A stretch of DNA of 64,000 nucleotides from Siphonodentalium dalli (taxonomy: Eukaryota > Mollusca > Scaphopoda > Gadilida > Siphonodentaliidae), in contig CP136065.1 in NCBI GenBank assembly GCA_032622095.1, positions 207,058,151 through 207,122,150 of the forward strand, read 5' to 3'. This document shows, one piece after another, positions 17,470 to 28,075 of the stretch. The translations under genes were made by a program, and so were the position numbers. Positions within the stretch are counted from its first letter, which is position 1; each line of letters opens with the position of its first letter. The notes under the pieces were generated by a model that was not told the DNA's origin, made no database searches, and saw nothing but the letters and a program-made list of their open reading frames with translations.

Positions 17470-18189
17470 ATGAAGAAAATGGTTATTGTACCATTCAGAA
17501 TGTTGGAAGATTTCAAACAATGGAAAATGTCAGAAATGAATAAACCTCAATTACCTCCTGATCCTGCAATTTCAAATGTTTCAGATTCTTACAAAGAATT
17601 GAAATCAGTTTATGATAAAAATATTTCTGAATCAGAAAAGTCACAGTTATTTGGAGAAAATTTGTACAAATTGAAAACTTCACAAAAATCTTTAAATTCA
17701 AAATTCAGTTTACCTGAACAAAAGTTATCTGAAAACTTTGGGAACATGAGTGAACATATATTGGAAAGTGTTCCATCTAAACTTCGTGGTAAAGCACAAC
17801 AAATTTTAACATTGTTGTCAACTAATCCTAAACTTAGATGGGATGATCGTGGACAATTAATTTATGGAACAGAAACAGTTACTGGATCAAATATAATTGA
17901 TTTGATAAACGATGTTGTTCGTCACCGAAAAGGTTTTGACCCAGTTGGTTATGAAACATTCCTACGTGGATTGGGGGAACTTAATGTACCACAAGATTAT
18001 GTAGGTAACAGGAATCGATGGTTGTGGATACAAAGACATTTAAAAGGTCACACTGGTGATGAGTTTCATACACCTCATGCAACTCCTAGCAGTGGCAAGT
18101 CAAGAAAACGTTCAGTTGATATTTTCACACCTCAAAGTTTTCCTAAAACCAGAAAATCTATTTTGAAAGAATGGTCCCCACTTACATAA
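17470..18189 (+). CDS. Conserved Polinton protein of unknown function, 239 aa
   Basis: The first 130 residues are charged and helical, probably coiled coil. Then comes 'WDDRGQLIYGTETVTGSNI' (about 138-156) and 'FDPVGYETFLRGLGELNVP' (about 174-192), blocks I associate with a protein widespread in invertebrate Polintons. The C-terminus is basic. No enzymatic motif is visible. It overlaps the integrase start by 19 nt and follows the small basic gene after 20 nt. Likely structural or DNA-associated; not assigned. Confidence 0.7.
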   Translation: MKKMVIVPFRMLEDFKQWKMSEMNKPQLPPDPAISNVSDSYKELKSVYDKNISESEKSQLFGENLYKLKTSQKSLNSKFSLPEQKLSENFGNMSEHILESVPSKLRGKAQQILTLLSTNPKLRWDDRGQLIYGTETVTGSNIIDLINDVVRHRKGFDPVGYETFLRGLGELNVPQDYVGNRNRWLWIQRHLKGHTGDEFHTPHATPSSGKSRKRSVDIFTPQSFPKTRKSILKEWSPLT

Positions 18190-19265
18190 AATTTGACAAA
18201 CTTCTAACTGAAATTTACTACAATCCAAAAGAAGTTGGTGGTTTCAGTGGAGCAAATCAACTTTATAAAAATGCAAAAGAAACAAATAACAAAATTAAAC
18301 TTTCAGATGTTAAAAAATGGTTACAATGGCAAAAAACATATACTTTGCACAAACCAATTGTTCGGAAATTTCGCAGACGTAAAACTATTGTTGCAGGAAT
18401 TGATATTCAGTGGCAAGCTGATCTGGCAGATTTGCAAACTTTGCAAAAGCACAATGACAAATACAGATATTTACTTTGTGTTATTGATGTGTTCTCAAAA
18501 TTTGCATGGGTTGAAAGAATTAACGATAAAACTGGTAAAACTTTAGTTAAAACATTTCAGAAAATTCTCAAATCATCAAAACGAAAACCAGCTTCATTTC
18601 AATCTGACAAAGGTTCCGAATTCAAAAATAAATTATTTTTACAATTTTTGAAATCTAAGAAAATTCATTTTTTCACAACAGAGAATCCAGAGACAAAAGC
18701 AAGTATAGTTGAACGTTTTCAACGGACATTGAAAACAAAGATGTGGAAATATTTTACACATAATCAAACTTTGAAATACGTTGATGTTTTGCACGATTTT
18801 GTGAATTCTTACAACAAAAGTTTTCATAGAAGTATTAAGATGGCACCAGTTTTAGTAACTCGAGAAAATGAAATTGAAGTTTCCAGAAATCTTTATGGAA
18901 AGTTAAAAACGAAAAAAGATAAGATGTTGAAAGTTGGAGATTTTGTTAGAATAAATAAAACAAAGAGAACTTTTGATAAAGGATATCTTCCAAATTGGAC
19001 AAAAGAAATTTTCAAAATTAGTAGAGTTTGTAAAAGTACACCATTAACTTACAAATTAGTAGATTTAGATGGTGAAAACATCGCAGGATCATTTTATGGT
19101 AAAGAAATTCAACATATAAAAGATAATAAAGTTTACGAAATTGAATCAGTTGTTGGTAAACGTTCAAGAAAAGTTGCTGGTAAATCAGTTAGAGAAATTA
19201 AAGTTCATTGGGGTGGTTATCCTAAAAAATTTGACAGTTGGATTCCTGCCACAAATTTGGTATAA
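18171..19265 (+). CDS. Retrovirus-like DDE integrase with C-terminal chromodomain, 364 aa
   Basis: Catalyses insertion of the element and would produce the 6-bp target duplication seen at its ends. The rve core has 'WQADLADLQ' (first Asp, D84 or D87), 'FQSDKGSEF' (D146) and 'KASIVERFQRTLK' (E181), with 34 residues between the last two acids. The C-terminal 45 residues ('VYEIESVVGKR...KVHWGGYPKKFDSWIP') match a chromodomain, as known in Polinton and chromovirus integrases, which could direct insertion to methylated histone. No N-terminal HHCC zinc motif is obvious. The frame is intact. Confidence 0.95.
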   Translation: MVPTYIKFDKLLTEIYYNPKEVGGFSGANQLYKNAKETNNKIKLSDVKKWLQWQKTYTLHKPIVRKFRRRKTIVAGIDIQWQADLADLQTLQKHNDKYRYLLCVIDVFSKFAWVERINDKTGKTLVKTFQKILKSSKRKPASFQSDKGSEFKNKLFLQFLKSKKIHFFTTENPETKASIVERFQRTLKTKMWKYFTHNQTLKYVDVLHDFVNSYNKSFHRSIKMAPVLVTRENEIEVSRNLYGKLKTKKDKMLKVGDFVRINKTKRTFDKGYLPNWTKEIFKISRVCKSTPLTYKLVDLDGENIAGSFYGKEIQHIKDNKVYEIESVVGKRSRKVAGKSVREIKVHWGGYPKKFDSWIPATNLV

Positions 19266-19275
19266 AACTTTTAAC

Positions 19276-19539
19276 ATGTCTCAAAATGGTTCAGTTGGTC
19301 TCGATGTTCCATCACAATTTCAAATCTGTGGAGAAAAAATTGCAAAAAATCAAGTAACATATTTTACACAAATTATTATAATTGTTGGTATAATCGCTAC
19401 AGCAATTGTTCATTTAAGTTTACAAAGTGAAAATAACGAACTGTGGTTAATTTTACTCAGTAGTTCTTTGGGGTACATTTTACCAACACCGCGTTTGAAA
19501 TATTTGAAAAATCAGTCGACAGAAATTTTGAAAGTATGA
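19276..19539 (+). CDS. Small membrane protein, 87 aa
   Basis: Two hydrophobic segments: 'IIIIVGIIATAIVHLSL' (about residues 33-49) and 'ELWLILLSSSLGYILPTP' (about 55-72), the second ending in a 'GYILPTP' turn. I have seen similar small two-pass proteins in other Polintons. The start is the first ATG after the integrase stop (11 nt). The stop overlaps the penton start (ATGA, 4 nt), suggesting linked expression. Role unknown; it may act at membranes during virion assembly or release. Confidence 0.65.
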   Translation: MSQNGSVGLDVPSQFQICGEKIAKNQVTYFTQIIIIVGIIATAIVHLSLQSENNELWLILLSSSLGYILPTPRLKYLKNQSTEILKV

Positions 19540-20387
19540 ATTCTTTCTACATTACAATTCCGAGCGACAGTTCAATGGTAATGTATCCAAACAATACTCA
19601 ATGTTGTTTTACTGTACAATTACCAAAACCAATTCAAATTGATAAAGAAAAATGGGAAGTTGCATTAGTCGAACTGATAACACCTTCAGAAACATACAAT
19701 GTTACAGGGGATTCGTGTAAATTCAATTTGATTACAACTGATGCAATAATACTGTCTGTTCTTCAAAATCGTTTTGAAGAAAAGATATTTACGAGACCTG
19801 ATGGCGTTCGTGCAATTGAAATACAGATACGCGAAGGTTCGTATACCTCTGCGACAGATTTACTTGATACAATGCAAGATGTAATTGATGAAACACTTGG
19901 AGAAGCAATGCAAAACGAATACGGATTTCACATCAAGTACTCAAAAGTTACAAAACGTGTGAAAATTATTCGCAAGAGTTTAAGTATCCCAAAACTAGGA
20001 ATTGAATTACCACAATGTCTTTTGCACAAGTTGGGTTACAAAACTGAAAACGCTTCTGAAGATTTTTATTCAAATAGTAGATTTCCGTTTGGTGTAGATT
20101 TGTTTGTTGGTCATAATCAAATGTTTGTTTATTCTGATATTGCCGATTTCACAATTGTTGGAAATGTTGAAGTACAAATTTTACGAGTTGTTTCTTTCAG
20201 AATTAAAAGAGATATCGACGGATTACATGTAAAACATGAATTTTTAAATTTACATTATGTTCCAGTTTCAAAGTCATACTTTGACAAAATTAGTGTAAAT
20301 ATAAGTGGCGACACAGGAGAATCAATTCAGTTTATTGGTGGTAAGTCTTTGGCGAAGCTGCATTTCAGAAAACGAGAGGAGTTCTAA
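19536..20387 (+). CDS. Penton (minor capsid) protein, single jelly roll, 283 aa
   Basis: The N-terminus 'FYITIPSDSSMVMYPNNTQ', followed by 'KWEVALVELITP' (about residues 40-51), is the signature of Polinton and virophage-like penton proteins, which form the five-fold vertices. The body is beta-rich and the length is normal for the family. It sits immediately before the major capsid gene, as usual. No breaks. Confidence 0.88.
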   Translation: MNSFYITIPSDSSMVMYPNNTQCCFTVQLPKPIQIDKEKWEVALVELITPSETYNVTGDSCKFNLITTDAIILSVLQNRFEEKIFTRPDGVRAIEIQIREGSYTSATDLLDTMQDVIDETLGEAMQNEYGFHIKYSKVTKRVKIIRKSLSIPKLGIELPQCLLHKLGYKTENASEDFYSNSRFPFGVDLFVGHNQMFVYSDIADFTIVGNVEVQILRVVSFRIKRDIDGLHVKHEFLNLHYVPVSKSYFDKISVNISGDTGESIQFIGGKSLAKLHFRKREEF

Positions 20388-20392
20388 AAACA

Positions 20393-22057
20393 ATGTTTCC
20401 CGTGTATAGAGGTGTACCACGGCAATATGGTAACGGTATTGGTTCAATTTTCAAATCACTTATGAGATCTGCTGTACCATTTCTAAAACCGATTGGTCGG
20501 ACAGCTTTACAACTTGCGAAAAAACACACTTTTGGTGTTGCAGATGAAATTATTAATCAAGGTAAAAGTCCGAAAGAAGCGTTGATGTCTGAAGGTAAAA
20601 AAGCTTTAAAATCTTTTGGCACACAAGCTAAAAATCAAATTTTGAACTCGAGACAAAAACCTAGAAAAAGAGTAGCGAATTCAAAAATGAATCATTCAGC
20701 TGTCAAACGCCGAAAAAGTCAGTCGAAAAAACATCCTAGCAGTCGATTAATCATGGCACAAATGGTAAATGGATCATGCGAATGCAATAAATCGGAACTT
20801 GATATAACACATGTTCCACCAACGGTGGCTACAATGTCAGAATCGCAGTGGATCGAAAATCATCCGATTGCACCGCTGAATAATTCTGCTCCGATAGAGT
20901 TTGTCATACCATCTCAAACCGAAAAGTGGACAGATATTAACCAATCTTATCTTTATGTGAAATTCAAAATTACAAAACAAGATGGAACTAATTTGCTAGC
21001 TGGTACGGAATTAGCACCTGTTAACAATTTCTTTCATAGCATGTTCAGCAGTATCGATGTTTACTTGAACAACAAATTGATAACTTCGAATTCTGACACT
21101 TACCCATACCGAGCATATTTCGAAAATCTGTTGGGATACTCTCCAGAATATAAAGATAATCAATTAGCAAATTTAGAAATGTGGTATGGCGATACAGCAG
21201 AACAATTTGAAGAGAATACCAAAGGTGGTGGCAATGCTGGATTAACTTCTAGAGAAAGTTTGATCGGTGGTAGTAAAATTGTTGAACTATGTGGACGCTT
21301 ACACACTGATCTGTTTCTTCAAGAAAAATATTTACCAAATGGAATTGAAATTCGTATCAGATTAAACAGATCACCATCAAAATTTTGCCTCATTGGCGCC
21401 GAGGATGGACAAATTGTTTTCGAATCAGCAGTGTTCCATGTCAGAACAGTTAGTCTCTTTCCAGCGGTCTCAAATAAATTAAATCAAGAAATTGTCCAGT
21501 CAAAAATGAAAATACCTATCGGACGAGTAGAAATAAAAACTTTCACAATTAGTACTGGACTTAGATCAAAAATTGAAGACCACTTATTTCAAGGACAATT
21601 ACCAAAGAGAATTTTTATTGCGTTGGTCGAAAATAAAGATATGAATGGAGATTTGGGTACCAATCCATTCCACTTCAAACATTTCAGTTTGAATAAATTG
21701 GAAGTTAGTCAAGACGGTCATACAATACATAACCGTCCATTTGAACCAAACTTCGCAACAAAACAATGTCTCAGATCATATTTATCTTTGTATCAATCTT
21801 TAGGAATGTTTGGTGTTAACAAATCAATTGGCATTAATTTAAAAGAATATATGAATGGATATTGTTTGTGGGGTTTCGACTTGACACCGGACCAAGGAAG
21901 TGACGAGGGACATCTACATCCTATAAAGACAGGGAACCTGCGTTTGGAGCTTCAGTTCTTGACAGCTCTCACTACAGCCGTCAACGTTTTGGTGTATGCT
22001 GAATTCGACAGTGAAATAGAGATCACAGCTTTGAGAGAAGTGCTTACTGACTATTAG
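20393..22057 (+). CDS. Major capsid protein (double jelly roll) with N-terminal fused small virion protein, 554 aa
   Basis: Residues from about 121 on ('MAQMVNGSCECNKSELDI...VPPT', then 'SQWIENHPIAPLNNSAPIEF') match the start and body of Polinton double-jelly-roll capsid proteins. 'NNFFHSMFSSIDVYLNNKLI' (about 206-225) is a strongly conserved strand block. Residues 1-110 form a distinct basic module, 'GNGIGSIFKSLMRSAVPFL' then Lys/Arg-rich, which in many Polintons I would expect as a separate small protein. The frame is continuous, and an internal ATG at 20753 lies exactly at the normal capsid start, so both a fusion and a capsid-only form could be made. Confidence 0.92.
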   Translation: MFPVYRGVPRQYGNGIGSIFKSLMRSAVPFLKPIGRTALQLAKKHTFGVADEIINQGKSPKEALMSEGKKALKSFGTQAKNQILNSRQKPRKRVANSKMNHSAVKRRKSQSKKHPSSRLIMAQMVNGSCECNKSELDITHVPPTVATMSESQWIENHPIAPLNNSAPIEFVIPSQTEKWTDINQSYLYVKFKITKQDGTNLLAGTELAPVNNFFHSMFSSIDVYLNNKLITSNSDTYPYRAYFENLLGYSPEYKDNQLANLEMWYGDTAEQFEENTKGGGNAGLTSRESLIGGSKIVELCGRLHTDLFLQEKYLPNGIEIRIRLNRSPSKFCLIGAEDGQIVFESAVFHVRTVSLFPAVSNKLNQEIVQSKMKIPIGRVEIKTFTISTGLRSKIEDHLFQGQLPKRIFIALVENKDMNGDLGTNPFHFKHFSLNKLEVSQDGHTIHNRPFEPNFATKQCLRSYLSLYQSLGMFGVNKSIGINLKEYMNGYCLWGFDLTPDQGSDEGHLHPIKTGNLRLELQFLTALTTAVNVLVYAEFDSEIEITALREVLTDY

Positions 22058-22058
22058 G

Positions 22059-22517
22059 ATGGATTTCACATCACAGCTATGGAACTACTATGAAGAACAC
22101 CAACGTTCACAAAACTTTGCTCCGAGATGGAACCTGATCTTGGACACACTCAACAACGCTATGATTGAAGAACTACAAGAACTTATTCGCAAGGAAGTGT
22201 CAGCAAACTGTGAAGGATGTAAAATAGAACATCCTAGTCAACGTGAACATGTTCTGTGTTTGTTCTCTACAACTGATGATTGGACAAACCAGTTTATCGA
22301 CTTAGCGCTGATTAAACTTGACATATACAATGTTTGGGAAAGATGGTTCCCGAAGCTGATGTGGTTAAACCCACACTGCAAGGAGAAGTTCGAAGCATTC
22401 ATCATGTATGATCATCTGAGAAACAGTTTGGAGCTCAACCGCAAAAAAATCGACGCAGAGTGGACTCTGATGTGGTCACAGCGAGTCAAAGAGAATTACA
22501 ACGATGCAGACAGCTGA
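22059..22517 (+). CDS. Conserved Polinton protein with Cys/His motif, 152 aa
   Basis: Residues about 49-67 read 'NCEGCKIEHPSQREHVLCL', a CxxC...H...H..C cluster able to bind zinc. I recognise the 'GC.I.HPSQ..H.CL' pattern as common in invertebrate Polinton-like proteins, but its function is not known to me. The rest is helical and Trp-rich. It starts one base after the capsid stop and overlaps the protease gene by 14 nt. Confidence 0.7.
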   Translation: MDFTSQLWNYYEEHQRSQNFAPRWNLILDTLNNAMIEELQELIRKEVSANCEGCKIEHPSQREHVLCLFSTTDDWTNQFIDLALIKLDIYNVWERWFPKLMWLNPHCKEKFEAFIMYDHLRNSLELNRKKIDAEWTLMWSQRVKENYNDADS

Positions 22518-22977
22518 ACTTCCATATATTCTGGACAATTCCTGGTTGTGTAAACTTAACACACATGTTTGTGCTAGAGATCTGTTACCAGAGAAGAAAC
22601 CACAGCATATTCAAGCATATATTGTGAACACGCACTCATCGGATCAGCCAGGAGAACACTGGACATTGATGTTATTCAAGGGAAGATCAGCTGTATACTT
22701 CGACTCATTTGGACTACCACCACCGAGACGATATATGTTACCATTCATAAAAAGGAACTCATCAGCATGGACTATGAATACAACACGATATCAACATCGT
22801 GCGACAAATGTGTGTGGATTATATTGTATATTCGCACTCCACCACATGATGAAAGGAAAGAGGATGAAAATATTATTCAATTCTCGGGATTTCTTCAAGA
22901 ATGACAGAACAATAGTTCGATGGTTTGGAAAGCACTATGGTCGATTATACAGAAAAGCAAATTTGCTGTTGAATTAA
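22504..22977 (+). CDS. Adenain-like cysteine protease, 157 aa
   Basis: The Ulp1/adenovirus-type protease that would mature virion precursors. The catalytic set is complete: H52 in 'GEHWTLM', D67 in 'YFDSFG', Q97 in 'YQHRATN' and C104 in 'NVCGLYC'. The length is a little short of adenovirus protease but normal for Polintons. The two upstream proteins with internal Gly-Gly sites are plausible substrates. Last gene of the core block. Confidence 0.93.
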   Translation: MQTAELPYILDNSWLCKLNTHVCARDLLPEKKPQHIQAYIVNTHSSDQPGEHWTLMLFKGRSAVYFDSFGLPPPRRYMLPFIKRNSSAWTMNTTRYQHRATNVCGLYCIFALHHMMKGKRMKILFNSRDFFKNDRTIVRWFGKHYGRLYRKANLLLN

Positions 22978-23352
22978 ACTTCACCAGGACATCGACGGCT
23001 GATATACATACAACGCAAAGAAGACGACGACCAGATAACAACGAATGTGTCAACAACTCCACAAAATAGACTCTTTTTGTTATTGATTCAGCGTAGGATG
23101 TTGTAGGATGTTCAATTAAGTTTCTTCAAATCTGAGACCTTGTTTTGTACATAAATTATTGTTCTTTTTAATATTATTGATGTATAATAATATATTATTG
23201 TTCATTGTTCTTGTTCTTGTTTTTGAAAAATAAAATGATAAATTTCAACAAAATCGTTTTCACTGTAGGACCCCCACCATTTGATTCTGTTCGTGTCGAT
23301 GTGTCATCTCTGGTCAGAATTATACAAACTTTAAATTAGTAATGAAAAAATG
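22978..23352 (+). other. 3' untranslated end of the core gene block with AATAAA
   Basis: There is no ORF of note. An AATAAA signal at 23229-23234, in an AT-rich context with alternating TTGTTC motifs just upstream, would serve the protease gene and any co-transcribed upstream genes. No histone-type stem-loop is present here, in contrast to the left-hand accessory genes. Confidence 0.55.
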
Positions 23353-23613
23353 TCTAAGTCCATTTTCATTTTTTCGATCAGAAATGTCACATCAATGACA
23401 GGAACATCTATCCTCAGGGTGGGAACTATGGCCCAGTACCCCCCAGACATGGGCACTATGGCCCAGTACCCCCCAGACATGGGCACTATGGCCCAGTACC
23501 CCCCCAGACATGGGCACTATGGCCCATGGGCCATAGTGCCCATGTCTGGGGGGTACTGGGCCATAGTGCCCATGTCTGGGGGGTACTGGGCCATAGTGCC
23601 CACCATTACTACT
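23353..23613 (-). repeat. Polinton right terminal inverted repeat
   Basis: 261 bp, the inverse of 6380-6632, with the 30-bp units arranged three in one direction then two in the other. One C-run is a base longer and the palindrome centre differs slightly (GGCCCATGGGCC against GGGCC on the left), so the arrays have diverged by a few bases since replication. Confidence 0.93.
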
Positions 23614-23619
23614 TACATT
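23614..23619. repeat. Polinton target-site duplication, right (TACATT)
   Basis: TACATT immediately follows the terminal ACT of the element, identical to 6374-6379. Confidence 0.95.
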
Positions 23620-26600
23620 CCGTTTGAACTAATTTATTCCATTGATGTCTTCAGACCCAGTTAATTTTAATGTGATTTTACCGTGTATATTGCGAAGTAT
23701 GTTTTGTAGGGATTGAAACTATTGAATACGACCTTCAATAAAGCTCCTTGCACAGCTCGCCTTGGTTGGCCAGTAGCCTGTGTTTTCGTGGATAGGTGGG
23801 CGACTTTTTAATGTAAAGGTATGCATGCACCATAGCGGTGAAATCACTGCAATGTCGGCAATTATAGGCTGGTGACAGACATGGTATGGCATATCAGATA
23901 TATCTCGTAAACACAGTCGAAACACAATAGAAATAAATACACTGCTTCGCGTCGTGCTACAATCCTACAACCTTTGTTGTAGAATTCTACACTATATTAC
24001 GAGCCATTGGGGTGCTTATCGTGTAGCTGGGTAGTTAGGCCTACACGCTTTACTTTGTGTTCTAGCTATGCGCGTCAAACCAGAACCGAGTTCTAGAGGC
24101 CATTGCATTTGACAAGAATATTTGTTCGTAAAAGATGAAACATATTGCCCAACGCAAGAAGAACGTAATCATAAATAGTGTTGATACTGAACGGACATGA
24201 CGTCATCGAGTGTTGGCAGGGTCGCACATTTTGTAGTCCCACAAAACGGGCATTTTGTGTTTTTGGACTGTCCAGCGCCCAGTCCGTCTGTTCATATTTC
24301 GTATCCGAATGATAACAAAATGGAACTAAATTCTGTATGGTTTCAGGATTACTATCACAAAATACAGGTCTTGTTCGATTTTGGGGTCCAGCAGCTGATT
24401 TGTTTCATAGTTGATAAGCATGCGTCAATGACTCTGTAAACGAAGTTGCCATATAATTCCTTTAGAAAACTGACGATGCTTTCTCCTTTTTGGATGTAAA
24501 ATTAACTAAAATAAATACATGGGACAATATTAATCATTATTCTCTTATGAAAACAACAAATGAGTGTTCATTTTAACTGAATGAAATTTGTTATGCAACT
24601 TTACAACCACAAACTACGGGTAAAGTTCGATAATGGGTTCCATTTTACCAGAATAACAGAAGTATGACATTTTGGTTACATGTGTTTCCTGTTGTAACTG
24701 CAGGTCGGGTTGCTTGATCACAGCACACGGATGGGACGGACCGAACGCACCAGAATCAGACTTCATGAGAAATCACCATTATCATAATAATAATTTAATA
24801 CAAAAGTTTAAAGAAAGAAAATGACGTCACGTGCCGGCAACACGGCCTATCATGTCGTCTTCCTGTCGCCACAATACAGTACGTATATTTATCATATGAC
24901 TCAATCATTATTTACGTTGGAATCTATGTCATAAATCAATTTCATATCAATTACTAGTTCATATCACCTTTCGATAATTTTATTGGTTTGTTGACAAAAA
25001 GTGTGTTCTGATTGGCTGAATGGCAGCCGGGTATCTCTGACTAAATGCAGGTCAAATTCGTGCGCGTCAAATACACGAATCAACGCGATGCCGAAATTCT
25101 CGCAATTATAATCTTGAAATATATAGTTTTGGACATTGTTATACGATAAATAGAATATGTAATTCGTATTTATCTAATAAACATACGATATAACCCGGAA
25201 ATGCAATATTATTATAATTATATTATACAATTATATAAGCTTATAGATATGCATGTATGCTGTTGATGGTGCTCATTCAAACTATCATTTCTCAGTGAGA
25301 GAATATAACTCAACTCGCAAAACAAGCCCGCAAATTGGTTAGACCAAACCAGCACCCACACAACCCACTAGATTTAAGTAACCGTTAATTAGTAGGTGAT
25401 ACAATCAATAATATAAAATTTACCATTACATCGCTTATCTTAAATTGACGGTCACTCTGATGCAAGGTGCATGTGAGATTCCAACTCAGTAATTTGGGGC
25501 GGCATGTTAGGGTGATGAAATCAATAAGCGAACCTGTAGGTTGTTTATTGAGATCACTATCCGACCATTCCCATTGTAAATTCGAACTTCAGTAGTTCAC
25601 AGTTCAGGTCAGTGATAATAATAGTAATATTTATCTACCTTTACGACCATTGGCAAAATCTTTGTAATTAGATTACCTGTTTACTTTCCACACATTCGGC
25701 GACATCCGCGTACACGTGCTTCTGTTTCCATTAGGTTAGATAAACACGTACCTGACATCTTCATACTCCAAGATAAAACGATTAACCCATGACGGGTGAA
25801 TATTTCCCAATTGCACAAGAGACATGTATATACTATGTATATACCATATCATACTATTTATATTATTTTCTGTAAATTACTCTTTCTAATTCTCTATACA
25901 TTCATATGAATAAATCATCACCAGCTTGTTAAAGTCATCCCAGTGAGAATTGAGGCTTTGATAATTTACAGAATATACTTATATGCAACCATCGTTGGTC
26001 TCTGTATTATAATGGGACTATTTTGGAGTAAAGTAATGGGAATCAGGTATTTGTAGAATAGTTTCATCACTATGTTCACTTATATCTAGGACATCAAGAT
26101 CAGAAATTATTTCAAGCTAAATTTCAAACCCTCTCCTTACTGGCCAACTGCCACAGGGCTTTTAGTATTACTTTCAGTCATAATCAATTGCAATACTGTT
26201 ACAAACCATCATTCTGATATATTTAAAGAGTAGACATTTTGTGAAATGGGCATATATAGACAAGTACGGTTTAAAGATTTTATGTTTAAGGAGCTTTGGA
26301 TCTGCAGTCCTATGACACATAAAACCAAATGTAAAATGACAACTATTCTCGAGAGCAGTGGTGAAAAAAGATAGATATCTTACATACAGTTTTCATAGAT
26401 AAAACTACTGTGTAAATAAGCACTCTAGATGTACCTTTAAACTACTGTGTAAATAAGCACTCTAAATGTTCAGTAGGTCAGATTAAGGAAGTTACGGATG
26501 ATTTTAAGTGTTAAACCCAAGGAGGCAGGAAAGTAGAATAAGTAACCGAGTTTACATCATCGGATTCATTTCATCAATTATGACCAATATATTTACAATT

Positions 26601-27072
26601 ATATCATGCAACATTCACTAAGTCTATATAAGCTACATTTGGATGGTGGTTTTGAAATGATACTTGGGTAGCACATTGGTACATGTTCTGATAAACGGTA
26701 CAGTATAATTGAATCAAATCTACTGAACTGCAACACTCCTTAGTTGATAGAGACATTAAAGTTATCCCACAATCCATTCATGGTATGGTGCATACATTGT
26801 CCATTATGCTAGAACATAGAGCTACCCCCTTTACATGTGTGTGAAGCATGTAGAACACTTTAAGACAGTGATCAAGACAATTCAAATATCTGTTTTCAGG
26901 CCAAAATCACACCACTTCTGTCCACTTCTTCCGGTTCCTGAAACTCTAATCCATGTCTTCGTGTTCTCTTCCTTTCGCAAAGAGCTAATTTAGCTAGTTT
27001 ATTCGTCTCTCTCTCTATTATATTCTGGGATAAGTCAGATCTCATATTGATTTTGCTGCTGCGATATTATTT
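23620..27072. other. P450 gene A intron 1, distal part
   Basis: About 3.4 kb of AT-rich intron with no supported exon or RNA gene. A 39-bp direct duplication (AACTACTGTGTAAATAAGCA and following bases) occupies about 26400-26470. Short ORFs near 24197 have no recognisable domain. Confidence 0.55.
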
Positions 27073-27303
27073 GATGATTGGATCTGTCTGTCGCCGCATG
27101 AATGATGATTGGATCTGTCTGTTGCCGCATGAATGATGGCTGGATCTGTCTGTCGCCGCATGAATGATGATTGGATCTGTCTGTCTCCGCATGAATGATG
27201 ATTGAATCTGTCTATCGCCGCATGAATGATGATTGGATCCGTCTGTCGCCGCATGAATAATGATTGAATTTGTCTGTCGCCGCATGAATGATGATTGGAT
27301 CTG
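27073..27303. repeat. 31-bp minisatellite, about 7 copies
   Basis: Unit GATTGGATCTGTCTGTCGCC plus GCATGAATGAT, with scattered point changes. The minus-strand frames reading 'MRRQTDPIIIH' are produced by the repeat. Confidence 0.9.
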
Positions 27304-28075
27304 GAGATTTGTGAACAGAACTATGTGCACCTCTATTTCCATCAGGTATCGGGGAGGTGAAATAGTTAACCGGTGACAGTTGACCACCCTGTCCATAATT
27401 TTACCAGCCACGTCCTCTGCAATTTTCTTTTCAGAATTTTAATCAATACGTCACTCATCACCTCATAGTAATGCCATGCTTCTTTTCTGGCACATCGTAT
27501 ATAAGTCGATTGTATTTTTGGACGTGGATTTCTCTAAGTAAACAGGATTCTACCACTTCCTGAATTTCGGACGTAAGCTTTTTTATATTTCTGGAATTAA
27601 GTATTCAATTTCCGACAACATTTCATCCTGAATAACAACTACGGCTTCCACGTGTTTGTAATTGTCAGGTAAATTTGTCGGACGGTTGCCATTTCAAAAC
27701 GGATGATGGTGTATTCTCATTCATATTTACATTGAGTATCAGATTTGTGTCACCAGTGTCTTCATATGATACTGATTTACTAGTCTCTGTAGCACTTTCA
27801 GTTTTAACTTATTTTGCGACTGTTACATTTATTTTTCATTTGACATGACTTTTGATGTCTTGATCTCCTATCATGTTTATGTATTTCATAGCATACCATG
27901 AACATGCATACATCAATATTATCCCACTATTTTAGGGCAAAATGACGAGGAAAACATAATAATCTGTCCACTTGTCCGCCATATGACCGGAATTGAACAC
28001 ACTCTGTGTGAAAATTTCATCACCGATAATTGTGCACACATATGTGCACATGTCATTGAGTGGTTGAAACGTTAC
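27304..28075. other. P450 intron 1 next to exon 1
   Basis: Intronic sequence leading to the donor at 28075. I see nothing else in it. Confidence 0.55.

Larger units (their letters stand above)
6380..23613. mobile_element. Complete Polinton (Maverick) DNA transposon
   Basis: A 17,234-bp self-synthesising DNA transposon, starting AGTAGTAATGG and ending in its reverse complement. It has TIRs of 253 and 261 bp and an exact 6-bp target duplication. It carries the full Polinton core (protein-primed PolB, integrase, packaging ATPase, cysteine protease, penton and double-jelly-roll capsid proteins) plus five accessory genes at the left. No ORF shows an internal stop or frameshift, and the duplication is undecayed, which suggests a recent, possibly still competent insertion. 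It sits in intron 1 of P450 gene A with the polymerase strand opposite to the host gene. Virion formation is inferred from the gene set only. Confidence 0.97.

Noticed and set aside
27042-27411. Repetitive minus-strand ORFs ('RRQTDPIIIH')
   Set aside because: Translation of the 31-bp minisatellite.
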